DNA of 64,000 nt, taken from Ophioderma brevispina (taxonomy: Eukaryota; Echinodermata; Ophiuroidea; Amphilepidida; Ophiodermatidae). The position numbers were made by a program, and so were the translations under genes. Location of the stretch: NCBI GenBank assembly GCA_023653785.1, contig JAMKCH010051458.1, positions 1 through 64,000 on the forward strand, in the 5' to 3' direction. Below, piece by piece: positions 49,228 through 57,615 of the stretch (position 1 is its first letter; each line of letters starts with the position of its first letter). The notes beneath the pieces are model-generated. The model was not told the DNA's origin, did not search any database, and worked only from the letters and a program-made list of their open reading frames with translations.

Positions 49228-49317
49228 ATCTCCGCCGTGACTCGAACTCCGGAACCTTTGAATACCATCAGCCCATTTAGGAGAGAAGTCATGGCGCTAT
49301 CATTGCGCTACTGAGAC
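49228..49317 (-). tRNA. tRNA-Arg(UCU) array copy 5
   Basis: Minus strand: GTCTCAGTAGCGCAATGATA, GACTTCT, intron-like CTCTCCTAAATGGGCTGATG, TTCAAAGGTTCCGGAGTTCG AGTC. One base missing in the D arm, one extra before the B box; the T stem has a C-to-A change. Confidence 0.6.
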
Positions 49318-49566
49318 AATTCGTAGTCATCGGTGCTTGGAAATGTCATATAGGGACAAGCTAATCTATCTTGCATGGACACACATTTAAAAACCGGCAT
49401 TTTACCCAAAAACTCTTTTAAAGGTAATTTTAAATGAAGATTTTTAGGTTTGTTTTGCAGATGTACCCATTTTGTGGCTTTTGTATAATTTACAAAATAG
49501 CTATGTTATTCTTTTTGATTTCTTTAATATGTGACTGGTCAAATTACAGTAATACGAGCTATTTCA

Positions 49567-49676
49567 TCTCCGCCGTGCTACGGTGTCGAAGCTCGGAACC
49601 TTTACTCCCATTCCCCCCAGCCGCCGCATTAAGGGTAGTAGAAGTCCAATGCGCTGTCCATTGCGCTACGGAGACG
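49567..49676 (-). tRNA. tRNA-Arg(UCU) array copy 6, enlarged intron region
   Basis: Minus strand: GTCTCCGTAGCGCAATGGAC AGCGCATTGGACTTCTAC gives an intact 5' half with UCU. The intron region is longer and G-rich (CTTAATGCGGCGGCTGGGGG) and the T arm carries an extra seven bases or so, so the 3' half would not fold normally. Confidence 0.55.
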
Positions 49677-49999
49677 ATTCGTAGCAGTCGTTGCTTGGGA
49701 AATGTCATTAGACAAAGCTAATCTGCATGAACACACATTCAACCTCCATTTACAAACACAAAAAACTACCTTTAAGAGGCATTTTTAATGAAGATTTAGT
49801 TTTTTATCGATGTCTTTGTGGCTTGTTATATAAGCCACCGTTGTTTTACACGAAAACTACCTTTTAAAAATGTAATTTTAATGAAGATTTGTTTTTGTTG
49901 TCTATGTCATTAGTGGTTGGTATATTTTAACAAATAGCGATGTCTATTCGTTTCGATTCCTTAAGGATTTACGGTCAAAATTAAGTTTACAAACCATTC

Positions 50000-50084
50000 C
50001 ATCCCGCCGGCCGAACCCGACCTTTGAATCATCATACCGTTTAGGAGAGTCAAGTCCAATGGCTATCCATTGGCTACGGAGACG
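50000..50084 (-). tRNA. tRNA-Arg array copy 7
   Basis: Minus strand: GTCTCCGTAGCCAATGGATA GCCATTGGACTTGACTCTCC, i.e. two single-base losses in the D arm and a changed anticodon (CTTGA); the T arm GGTCGGGTTCGGCCGGCGG is shortened. The 5' flank TGTGCTTGGGAAATGTCATA is conserved. Confidence 0.55.
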
Positions 50085-50203
50085 AATCGTAGCGTTGTGC
50101 TTGGGAAATGTCATATCGACAGGCTAATCTGCATGAAACCCACATTTATCCGTCCATTTACAAACACACACAAAAAAACCTACTTTTCAAGGTAAATTTT
50201 ATG

Positions 50204-50245
<42 letters not shown>

Positions 50246-50326
50246 TGTTATAATTTTATAATACGATGTTATCATTTTTTGATTTTCTTTAATAATCTAC
50301 CTGCCAGAATTACAGTACCAATCAAC

Positions 50327-50436
50327 ATCTCCGCCGGGACTCGACCCCGTAACTTTTTTTTTTTTTTGTTTGAATACAATCAGCCCATTTAGGAGAGAGT
50401 AGAGTCCCATGCGCTATCCATTGGCGGCTACGGAAC
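50327..50436 (-). tRNA. tRNA-Arg array copy 8 with T-run insertion
   Basis: The gene has the usual parts, but a plus-strand T homopolymer of ~14 replaces the variable region between the B-box side and TGAATACA. Two longer T-runs stand nearby (50210-50240 and 51043-51053). The anticodon side reads GGGACTCTACTCTC on the minus strand. The insertion looks like a consensus artefact or a genuine poly-A insertion on the sense strand. Confidence 0.5.
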
Positions 50437-50760
50437 AATTGTAGCAGTCGTTCCTTGGGAAGTCATTAGAGACAAGCTAATTTGGCATGGAACACCATTA
50501 ACAGTCATTTACATACACACCAAAAACTACCTTTTCAGGTAATTTTTAATGAAGATTTGTTTGTTTTATCGATGTCATTTTGTGGCTTGTGTATATAGCC
50601 CCTCATTACACACAAAACAATAACTTTTAAGGTAATTTTAATGAAGATTGTGATTTTGGGCAGATGTCATTTTTGTGCTTGTTATAATTTTCCAAAATAG
50701 CGCTGTCTTCTTTTTTGATTTCTTTAATAGGTGTACTGTGGTCAAATACGTTACAAATAT

Positions 50761-50850
50761 TCTCTCGCCGGGCTCGACCCGGAACATTTTGAACCATTAG
50801 CCGTTCGGAAAGTAGAAATTCCCATGCGCTATCCATTGCGCTACGGAGAG
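50761..50850 (-). tRNA. tRNA-Arg array copy 9
   Basis: Minus strand: CTCTCCGTAGCGCAATGGAT AGCGCATGGGAATTTCTAC, shortened intron-like CTTTCCGAACGGCTAATGG, TTCCGGGTCGAGCCCGG. The A box is intact; the B box lacks one T; the anticodon loop has an extra T. Confidence 0.55.
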
Positions 50851-51289
50851 AATTGTAGCGTCGTTGTTGGGGAAGTCATACGATAGCAATATCTTGCATG
50901 GAACAACTTTATAAAAACCGTCAGTTACAACACAAAAAAATCCTTTTAAGGTAATTTTAACGAAGATTTTAGTTTTTTTTAATCGTGTCATTTTGTTTGA
51001 TTGTGCATATAAGCCCCATCATTTACACAAAAACACACCTTTTTTTTTTTTTTAATTTTAATTAATGAATATTTGTTTTTTTATCGATGTCAGTTTGTTT
51101 GCTTGTGTTATCGCCAGCGCGTTCATTTAAAAAAAACTACCTTTTAAGGTAATTTTTAATGAAGATTTAGTTTTGTTTTGCAGATGGTCATTTGTCGGCT
51201 TGTGTATAATTAACAACAGATATGTTTATTGCTTTTTATTCCTTTAAAATATGTGTACGTCAAAATTACATACCAAGTTGCAGGATACT

Positions 51290-51383
51290 CATCTCGCCGA
51301 GACTTGACACCGGAACCCTTTGATACCACCGCCCGTACTGTAGAAGAAGTCCAATGGGGCTATTCCATTGCACTACGGGACGA
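51290..51383 (-). tRNA. tRNA-Arg(UCU) array copy 10
   Basis: Minus strand: GTCCCGTAGTGCAATGGAAT AGCCCC, then GGACTTCTTCTACAG, GTATCAAAGGGTTCCGG and TGTCAAGTCTCGGCGAGAT. UCU is present; the B box is changed (TGTCAAGTC). Confidence 0.55.
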
Positions 51384-51726
51384 TCGAAGAACTTTGCTTG
51401 GGGAAATTCATATAGACAACGATTAACATGCTAATCTGCTGGAACCCACATTCAAAATCAACCGTCATTTACCCAAAAAAAATCCTTTTAAGGTTATTTA
51501 CATGAGATTAGTTTTTTGTTTTAATCGATGTCATTTTGTGGCTTGTGTATAAGCCAAGCTCATTTAACACAACAAAAAAAACCTTTTAAGGTAATTTTAC
51601 TGAAGATTTAGTTTGTTTTTGGCAGATGTCATTTTGTGGCTTGTGTATAATTTAATAAAATGCTATGTTATCTTTTTTGATTTTTCTTTATAGTGTACTG
51701 GTCAAAATTACAGTTACAAATATTCA

Positions 51727-51819
51727 TCTCCGCCGGGACTTCGAACCCGAACATTGAATAACCATTAGCCCATATAGGAGAGTAAAAGTCCAATGCGCTA
51801 TCCATTGCGCTACGGAGAG
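51727..51819 (-). tRNA. tRNA-Arg array copy 11
   Basis: Minus strand: CTCTCCGTAGCGCAATGGAT AGCGCATTGGACTTTTACTC keeps the 5' half intact, but the anticodon position reads UUU rather than UCU. Intron-like CTCTCCTATATGGGCTAATG, then GTTCGGGTTCGAAGTCCCGG CGGAGA. The UUU reading needs checking because a single C-to-T change produces it. Confidence 0.6.
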
Positions 51820-52252
51820 CTTCGTAGCAGTCGTTGCTTGGGAAATGTCATATGACAAGCTAATTCTTGCATGAACCACATTAAAAACCGTAGTTCACAC
51901 AAATAAATCCTTTTAAGTAATTTTATTAAATAATAACGAAGATTTAAGTTTTTTTAAAATCGATGTCATTTTGTGGCCGTGTGGCAATAGCCAACCATCA
52001 TTTACACAAAAAACTACCTTTTAAGGTATTTTAATGAAGACTTATTTTGTTTTTAATCGTGGTCATTTTGTTGCTTGTTATATAGCCACCGTCATACACA
52101 AAACTACCTTTAAGGTTAATTTTAATTAAGATTTAGTTTGTTTTGCAGATGTTCCATTTTGGTGCTTTGTGTATAATTTCACAAAATGATATTGTTTATT
52201 CTTTTTTGATTCTTTTAATAGTGTACTGTCAAAATACAGTTGGCAAGATACT

Positions 52253-52350
52253 CATCCCCCGCCGAGCTTGAAACCGGAACCTTTGAATACCCTCAGCCGT
52301 ACTTTAAAAGATAGAAGTCCAATGCGCTAATCCATTGCACTACGGAGACG
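52253..52350 (-). tRNA. tRNA-Arg(UCU) array copy 12
   Basis: Minus strand: GTCTCCGTAGTGCAATGGAT TAGCGCATTGGACTTCTATC, intron-like CTTTTAAAGTACGGCTGAGG, GTATTCAAAGGTTCCGGTTT CAAGCTCGGCGG. UCU intact; the B box is changed. Confidence 0.6.
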
Positions 52351-52696
52351 ATTCGAAAACTTGTTGCTTGGAATGTCATAAGACCAGACTTAAGACATGC
52401 TAATCTGCAATGGAACCCACATTCAAAAAACCCGTCCATTTACAACAAAAAAATACCTTTACGTTTATTTTAATAAGATTTCGTTTGTTTTATCGAGTCC
52501 TTTTGTGGCTATGTGTATTAAGCCCCCCGTCATTTACACACAAACAAAAACCTTTTAAGGTATTTAATGAAGATCTCGTTTATTATGCAGATGTCATGAT
52601 TTTGGCTTGTGTATAATTTACAAAATAGCGAATGTTTATTCTTTTTTGATTTCCTTTAATAGGTGTACTGTCAAAATTCAAGTACCTATACTATCT

Positions 52697-52789
52697 ACTC
52701 CGCCGGACTTCTACCCGAACCTGAATACCATCACTACTCTACTCCGTTGAGGAGAGAAAGTCCAATTCGCATCATGCGCTACCGAGACG
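52697..52789 (-). tRNA. tRNA-Arg array copy 13
   Basis: Minus strand: GTCTCGGTAGCGCATGATGC GAATTGGACTTTCTCTCCTC, then AACGGAGTAGAGTAGTGATG, GTATTCAGGTTCGGGTAGAA GTCCGGCGGAG. Several indels in the D arm and T arm. Confidence 0.55.
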
Positions 52790-53030
52790 ATTCGTAGCAT
52801 CGTTGCGTGGAAATTTCATATAGACCGCTAATCTTGCCTGGAACACAACATTTAACCGTCATACAAAAAAAAACTACCTTTTAAGATAATTTAATGAGAT
52901 TTAGTTGCTGTTACAGCTGTCATTTGGTGGCTTGTGTATATTTAACAAAATCGCTATGTTATTCTTTTTGGATTTCTCTTTAATAGGTTTGTTTAAAAAA
53001 AAAACTGTCAAAAGTCAGTTACAAATCTTC

Positions 53031-53123
53031 ATCTTCGCCGGACTCAAACCCGGAACCTTTGAATCCATCACTTCCTTTGTGTAGAGTAGAAGTCCAAGCC
53101 GCTATCCATTGCGCACGAGACGA
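53031..53123 (-). tRNA. tRNA-Arg(UCU) array copy 14
   Basis: Minus strand: GTCTCGTGCGCAATGGATAG CGGCTTGGACTTCTACTCTA, intron-like CACAAAGGAAGTGATGG, ATTCAAAGGTTCCGGGTTTG AGTCCGGCG. UCU intact, B box GGGTTTGAGTCC. It lies ~390 bases left of the strand-switch junction and mirrors the plus-strand copy at 54847. Confidence 0.6.
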
Positions 53124-53282
53124 TTCGTAGGCAGTTGTTGCTTGGGAATGTCATATAGACAGCCTAATCTTGCTGGAACCCATTTAATCCGTCAATTTAA
53201 CACAAAGCACGACTTTTAAAAGGCGATTTTAATGAAGATATAGTGTTGTTTGCAGATGTCATTTTTGTGTGCTTGTGTGATT

Positions 53283-53420
53283 AAGCCACGAGACGATTCT
53301 ACATCGTTGCTTGGGAAAGTCATACTGCACTCTTGCATGGAACACACATTTAACAGCCATTTACCAAAAATGTACCTTTAAGGTAATTGTAATGAAGATT
53401 TAATTTGTTTTATCGACGGT
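53283..53420 (-). repeat. Recombinant spacer with truncated tRNA 5' end
   Basis: TGTGTGATTAAGCCACGAGACGATTC-type text joins a spacer-module end (AAGCCAC) directly to the tRNA 5' flank (GAGACGATTCTACATCGTTG CTTGGGAAAGTCAT). The tRNA body is absent, as if deleted by recombination at the shared CCAC/CTAC bases. Confidence 0.6.
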
Positions 53421-53494
53421 CATTTCCTGTGGCTTGTGTACCATTTAACAAAATAACAAAATTAAAAAACCTTTCTTTTTTGATTTCCTTAAAG

Positions 53495-53570
53495 GGTACT
53501 GTTCCAAAATTCGAGTCCGGCGGAGATGAATATTTGTTACATGTAATTTGCAGTACACCTAAAAGTAAAA
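53495..53570. repeat. Snapback junction where the tRNA array changes strand
   Basis: GGTACTGTTCCAAAATT is the end of a minus-oriented unit. It is followed at 53512 by CGAGTCCGGCGGAGATGAAT, the 3' end of a plus-oriented tRNA, and then ATGTAATTTGCAGTACACC, the inverted copy of the first string. The array therefore turns round within ~75 bases. The same junction is at 55588-55653. Confidence 0.8.
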
Positions 53571-54553
53571 TATAGCGGAGCAGACTTTGGTCAACATCAG
53601 CGTGTTCGTGTCCCACTACATCTCAAGTTTGACACCTTTGGTATTATATGGACGCCTGTACCTCAATGCAAGATAGTTAGTGGTGTCAAATTGTGTTGTC
53701 ACTTTTTTTCAATAGGGGTCAATTTAAGTTTAACACCGGGGTCAACTTTTAAATTACTCCAATCGTGTGACATGTATTCATATTGCCGTCTTGTAAGGAT
53801 TACCAAAATGTATCGTTTGTCCCATCTATGACCATTGTGTTTTAGAGTTATTGGGTAAACTGGCTAAAAGTGCAAACACAAAGGTCAATTCCATTTGGTA
53901 CCGGGGCAAAATCAGAAGTTGCTCCAATTTTTTGCAAAAAATGAAACAATTGTTCATCTAGCTTAATGGTGTCAAAATAAGGGATAGTTTTTTTTTGTAG
54001 CATCTGCAATGCTAGTTATCATGCTATGTTACAAATAGGTCATGGGGCAACATAATCCAATTGGCATGAACCTTCTTTGACCTTTATCTCGGTAGTAAAC
54101 ATTTACATCAATCAAAATCTATACTTTTTGTGAGTCTTCATTCACCTCAGCAATACTTTGCAATTGTTAAAATATAATCAGATTGACTTTCAAATGTTGA
54201 CCCCCTGTACGAATTCGAGTTTGACCTTTTTTGCACTTTTAGCCATTTTTTACCAATATCTCAAAAACCAATGGTCGATGGCACCAACTATACATTTTTG
54301 GAATCCTTGTGACTACGGACAATATGACATCATTATTTCAACGTGATTGGAGTAATTTAAAAAAGTTTGACCCCTGTGCAAACCTAAATTGGCCCTATGT
54401 AAAAAGTAGTACACCACAATTATGACACCACTACCTCCCTTGCATTGACGTAGAGGGGCCATACTAACTACTACCGGTGTCAAACCTAAGGATGTATTCG
54501 CACATGAACGAACTCCCTAATAAGGACCCTATGATATTCTGGTCCTCCTCTAG
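53571..54553. mobile_element. Foldback element FB1 in the tRNA array
   Basis: Ends are TATAGCGGAGCAG on the left and GGTCCTCCTCTAGTA on the right. The left arm (TTTGACACCTTTGG, GTGGTGTCAAATTGTG, CTCCAATCGTGTGACATGTA, ATGTATCGTTTGTCCCATC) is mirrored by the right arm (GCACCAACTATACATTTTTG, GTGATTGGAGTAATTTAAA, CAATTATGACACCACTAC, GTGTCAAACCTAAGG). The unpaired centre (about 53940-54160) carries GTGTCAAAATAAGGGATAG and a CAATGCTAGTTATCATGC string. It sits between the plus-unit words CAGTACACCT and AAAGGAGATCAAAAG (AAAGAAATCAAAAAAG in the unit), i.e. within a plus-oriented spacer. No ORF of note. Confidence 0.8.
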
Positions 54554-54809
54554 TAAAGGAGATCAAAAGAATAACACGCTATTTTGGTAAATTAATCCAC
54601 AACTACAAAATGACATCTGCTACAAACTAAATCTTCATTAAATTACCTTAAAAGGTCATTTTTTTTGGTGTAAATGACAGGTGGCTTATAACACAAACCA
54701 CAATGCCCACGATATACACAAACTAAATCTTCATTAAAATTTCCTTAAAAGGTAGTTTTTGTGTGTACATGCCGGGTTAAAATGTGTGTTTCCATGCAAG
54801 ATTACCTTG

Positions 54810-54818
54810 TCTATATGA
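54810..54818 (+). promoter_or_regulatory. TATA-like element upstream of tRNA (TCTATATGA)
   Basis: TCTATATGA starts 37 bases before the tRNA at 54847. The same word starts 38 bases before the tRNA at 56895 and 40 bases before the otherwise unrelated tRNA unit at 62808, and its reverse complement (or one-base variants) follows most minus-strand copies. Upstream TATA-like elements are known to assist Pol III at some tRNA genes; this role here is inference. Confidence 0.5.
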
Positions 54819-54846
54819 CATTTCCAAGCACCGACTGCTACGAATC

Positions 54847-54943
54847 GTCCCGTGCGCACTCGATGCGCGCCATTGGACTTCTATCTCCACTACGGAAGTG
54901 GATGGTATTCAAAGGTTCCTGGTTCGGAGTCCCCGCGAGTATG
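54847..54943 (+). tRNA. tRNA-Arg(UCU), plus-strand copy 1
   Basis: Reads GTCCCGTGCGCACTCGATGC GCGCCATTGGACTTCTATCT, intron-like region with ACTACGGAAGTGGATGG, ATTCAAAGGTTCCTGGTTCG GAGTCC. UCU intact. The D arm is rearranged (GCGCACTCGATGCGCGC) and the acceptor 3' end reads CGCGAG, so folding is imperfect. Confidence 0.6.
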
Positions 54944-55084
54944 AGTATTTGTAACTGGACTTTTGACAGTACACCTATAACGGAATAAAGAAAAAATCCA
55001 TAGTTTATTTTTGTTAAATTATGCCATAACCACAACTGACAATCTCACCAAACTGAATCTTCATTAAACTTACCTTAAAAGGTA

Positions 55085-55440
55085 TTTTTGTTGTCAAGGA
55101 CGTTGAAGGTGTGTTAAAGGTAATTAAACCTGGTTACCCCTACCTGGCTATAGCTACATTCCAGTAGGAGTCCGGTATACTGAATGCCTACATAATAAGT
55201 TTCGTTTTGGTCCCCTTCGGGATAACCGATTGCTCGGCTCATGGACTAAAAATAACAGTTACAAAAATAAATCTCCGCCGGTGTACAGAAACTTAGGTGT
55301 CCCCCATAAGAGAGTGGCCTAGCTACCATAGCAACATGTACTGAAATCGCGGACTAAACCGTGACCCCTTGTGACGACTACCATATGCAGTACAGTCTGA
55401 AACAAATGATGCGTTACAGCACTCATGGAGAACAATAGAC
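55085..55440. repeat. Segment P, copy 1
   Basis: A segment present twice (second copy 57115-57480). It contains CCCCTACCTGGCTATAGCTA, AATCTCCGCCGG and a CTAGCTACCA string. The words ACAGTTACAAAAATAAATCT CCGCCGG are the minus-oriented tRNA unit's downstream flank plus the first bases of its 3' end; after that the text is foreign, so P appears to be joined to a broken tRNA unit. No coding function seen. Confidence 0.65.
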
Positions 55441-55587
55441 ACACATTTAATAACCTCCATTTACAAAACAAAAGGTACCTTTAAGTAATTTTAATGGAGA
55501 TTTAGTTTGTTTTATCCGACGTCATTCTTGGCTTGTGGTATATTTAACAAAAGAGGCGATGTCATGTCTTTTTTGATTCCTTTCATT

Positions 55588-55653
55588 GGTGTACTGTCAA
55601 AATTCGAGTCCCTGCTGAGAATGAATTTTGTCACCTGTAATTTGACAGTACAC
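55588..55653. repeat. Snapback junction, second copy
   Basis: GGTGTACTGTCAAAATT is followed by CGAGTCCCTGCTGAGAATGA and then TGTAATTTGACAGTACAC. Same architecture as 53495-53570, so this junction was duplicated with the foldback and flanks. Confidence 0.8.
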
Positions 55654-56606
55654 TAGTCTGAGCGGAGCAAGGACTTGGTCAAACATCACCGTTCATTCCA
55701 CTACAATCTCACTTTTGACACCTTGGGTAGTTGGTATGGACCTGTCCATGCAAGATAGTTAGTGGTGTTAAATTGGGGGCAACTTTTTCAATCGGGGTCA
55801 ATTTCAGTTTACACAAGGGGCAACTTTTACATTATCCAATCGTTTGAAATTCTGTCATATTGTCCGTCTTGTCATAAGGCTACAAAAATGTATAGTTTTG
55901 TCCCATCTTGTATTGACCAGTGGTTTGAGAGTTATTGGGTAAAATGGCTAAAAGTGCAAAAAACAGGTCACTTTCCATTTGTACAGGGTCAAAATCAGAA
56001 GTTGGCTCAATTTTTGCAAAAAAAATGAAACAAATGTTCATCTAGCTTAATGTGTCAAATAGGAAATTTTTGTAGCATCTGAATGCATGTTATCATGCTA
56101 TGTGACAAAATCATGTCATGGGGCAACATAATCCAATTGGCCTTGACCTTCTTTGACCTTTAATCTCGGTACGTAACATTTAACATATCAAACATACTTT
56201 TGGGAGTCCTCATTCCGCAGGCAACAATTTGCAAGCATTTAAAATATAATCAGAATTGACTTTCATGTTACCCCTGTACCAATTGAGTTTGACCTTTGTT
56301 GGCACTTTTAGCCATTTTTACCTAATACTCAAAAACCATGGGCATAGATGCACAACTATACATTTTTGGAATCCTTGTGGACGAACGACCTATACCCTAC
56401 ATTTTTCACCGTGATTGGAGTAATTTAAAAGTTTGACCCCTGTGCCACCTAAATGGCCCTATTGAAAAAGTGACACGCAATTTGACACCACTACTACTTG
56501 CATTGACGTAGAGGGGCCTACTAAATACTAAAGGGTCAACCTTAGATGTAGTCGGGCATTAACGAACTCCCTAATAGGACCCCTATGATATTCCTGCTCC
56601 TGCGCT
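55654..56606. mobile_element. Foldback element FB2
   Basis: Second complete copy of FB1. The left end AGCGGAGCAAGGACTTGGTC is matched in part by the right end CTGCTCCTGCGCTATTA; arms with CACTTTTGACACCTTGGGTA and CACCGTGATTGGAGTAATTT; centre with GTAGCATCTGAATGCATG. It is flanked as FB1 is, by the junction on the left and AAGGAATCAAAAAAG spacer text on the right. The 88-codon frame at 55762-56028 runs through the arm and is not a gene. Confidence 0.8.
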
Positions 56607-56856
56607 ATTAAGGAATCAAAAAAGATTAACAATCGCTATTTGTTAATTATACACAAGCCACAAAATGACATCTTGCATAACAAACTAATCTTCAGTAAAA
56701 TTCACCTTAAAGGTATTTTTTTGGTGTAACGGCGGTGGCTGTATATACACACCACAAATGACATCGATAAAACAAACTAAATCTCATGAAATTTCCTTAA
56801 AGGGGGAGTTTTTTGGGTGTAAGGAAGGTTAAATGGGTGTTTCCATAAGATTACTT

Positions 56857-56865
56857 TCTATATGA
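56857..56865 (+). promoter_or_regulatory. TATA-like element upstream of tRNA (TCTATATGA)
   Basis: Starts 38 bases before the tRNA at 56895, in the same context as the element at 54810 (followed by CATTTCCCAAGCAACGACTG). Confidence 0.5.
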
Positions 56866-56894
56866 CATTTCCCAAGCAACGACTGCTACGAATC

Positions 56895-56993
56895 GTCTCC
56901 GTAGCGCATATATAGCGCATTGGACTGTCTACTCTCCACAAACGGGAGTGATGGGTATTCCAAGGTTCCCTGGTTCGAGTCCCGGCGGAGATA
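56895..56993 (+). tRNA. tRNA-Arg(UCU), plus-strand copy 2 (best preserved ends)
   Basis: Reads GTCTCCGTAGCGCATATATA GCGCATTGGACTGTCTACTC, intron-like TCCACAAACGGGAGTGATGG, GTATTCCAAGGTTCCCTGGT TCGAGTCCCGGCGGAGAT. The acceptor stem GTCTCCG/CGGAGAT and B box GGTTCGAGTCC are intact. The anticodon arm has one extra G before TCT and the T stem one extra base. Confidence 0.65.
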
Positions 56994-57114
56994 GTATTTT
57001 GTAACTGGAATTGTGACATTACCCCTTGTAACGGAATAAAAAAAATAACATATGTTTTATTGTTGTTATTATGCATAACCCACAAAATGACATCTGCAAA
57101 CAACTAAATTCCCC

Positions 57115-57480
57115 CTTCATTAAAATTACCTTAAAAGGTATTTTTTGTGTAAATGACGGTTGAAGTGTGTTAAATGTATGTAACCCTTGTGACCCCTACC
57201 TGGCTATAGCTACCATGCCAGTAGGCCATGGTATACTGATGCTGCATATAAGTGTCGTTTTGTCCCCTGCGGCTACCGATTGCCGGCTCATGGCTAAAAT
57301 AACATTTTACAAAAAAATCTCCGCGGGTAACGAAACTGAGTGTCCCCCTACGATAGTGTCCTAGCTACCAGATCAATCACTTTAGCGGAATCGCGGAATA
57401 AACCGTGACCCTTGTAGACGAGACCATATGAGTACAGTGCTGAAACAAATGAGGCGTACAGCACTCAATGGAGAACACCA
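57115..57480. repeat. Segment P, copy 2
   Basis: Repeats 55085-55440: CCCCTACCTGGCTATAGCTA, TGCCAGTAGGCCATGGTATA, AATCTCCGCGGG, GAAACAAATGAGGCGTACAG CACTC. Distance to copy 1 is ~2.03 kb, giving the length of the duplicated block that contains the junction, FB2 and a plus-strand tRNA. Confidence 0.65.
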
Positions 57481-57530
57481 TAGACAGATGGGTCGGTATG
57501 ACACTCAGTCACACGACACTGTATATATGA

Positions 57531-57615
57531 CACCTGGACTCGAAACCGAACCTTTGAATACCATCGGTTCGTTGAGAGTAGTAGAAATTCCAACGAGGCG
57601 CTATCCTTGCACCAC
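57531..57615 (-). pseudogene. tRNA-Arg-like gene interrupted at its 5' end
   Basis: On the minus strand: GGATAGCGCCTCGTTGGAAT, TTCTACTACTCTCAACGAAC, CGATGGTATTCAAAGGTTCG GTTTCGAGTCCAGGTG. The D arm is cut: where GCGCAATGGATAGCGC should be, the sequence runs into TGCAAGGATAGCGC and then into the retrotransposon fragment. The acceptor 3' side is also altered. Confidence 0.55.

Larger units (their letters stand above)
48362..53511 (-). repeat. Tandem array of tRNA-Arg units (main block, minus strand)
   Basis: Twelve tRNA-like genes, all minus, are separated by a shared spacer (TACCTTTTAAGGTAATTTTA ATGAAGATTTAG, then TGTCATTTTGTGGCTTGTGT, then TAGCGATGTTATTC and AATAGGTGTACTGTCAAAAT). Distances between left ends of successive genes are about 360, 341, 339, 433, 327, 434, 530, 436, 527, 443 and 334 bases: roughly 335 plus zero, one or two extra copies of a ~95-base spacer module ending TGTGTATATAAGCCACC. 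Consensus tRNA: G1.U72 acceptor, A box, anticodon UCU, ~22-base intron after position 37, B box GGTTCGAGTCC. T-runs downstream can serve as Pol III terminators. Confidence 0.85.
54554..55084 (+). repeat. Plus-oriented tRNA-Arg unit
   Basis: The array continues in reverse orientation: CTACAAAATGACATCTGCTA, AAATCTTCATTAAATTACCT TAAAAGG, two spacer modules, then the 5' flank, the tRNA at 54847, GACAGTACACCTATAACGGA and the next spacer. Confidence 0.75.
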
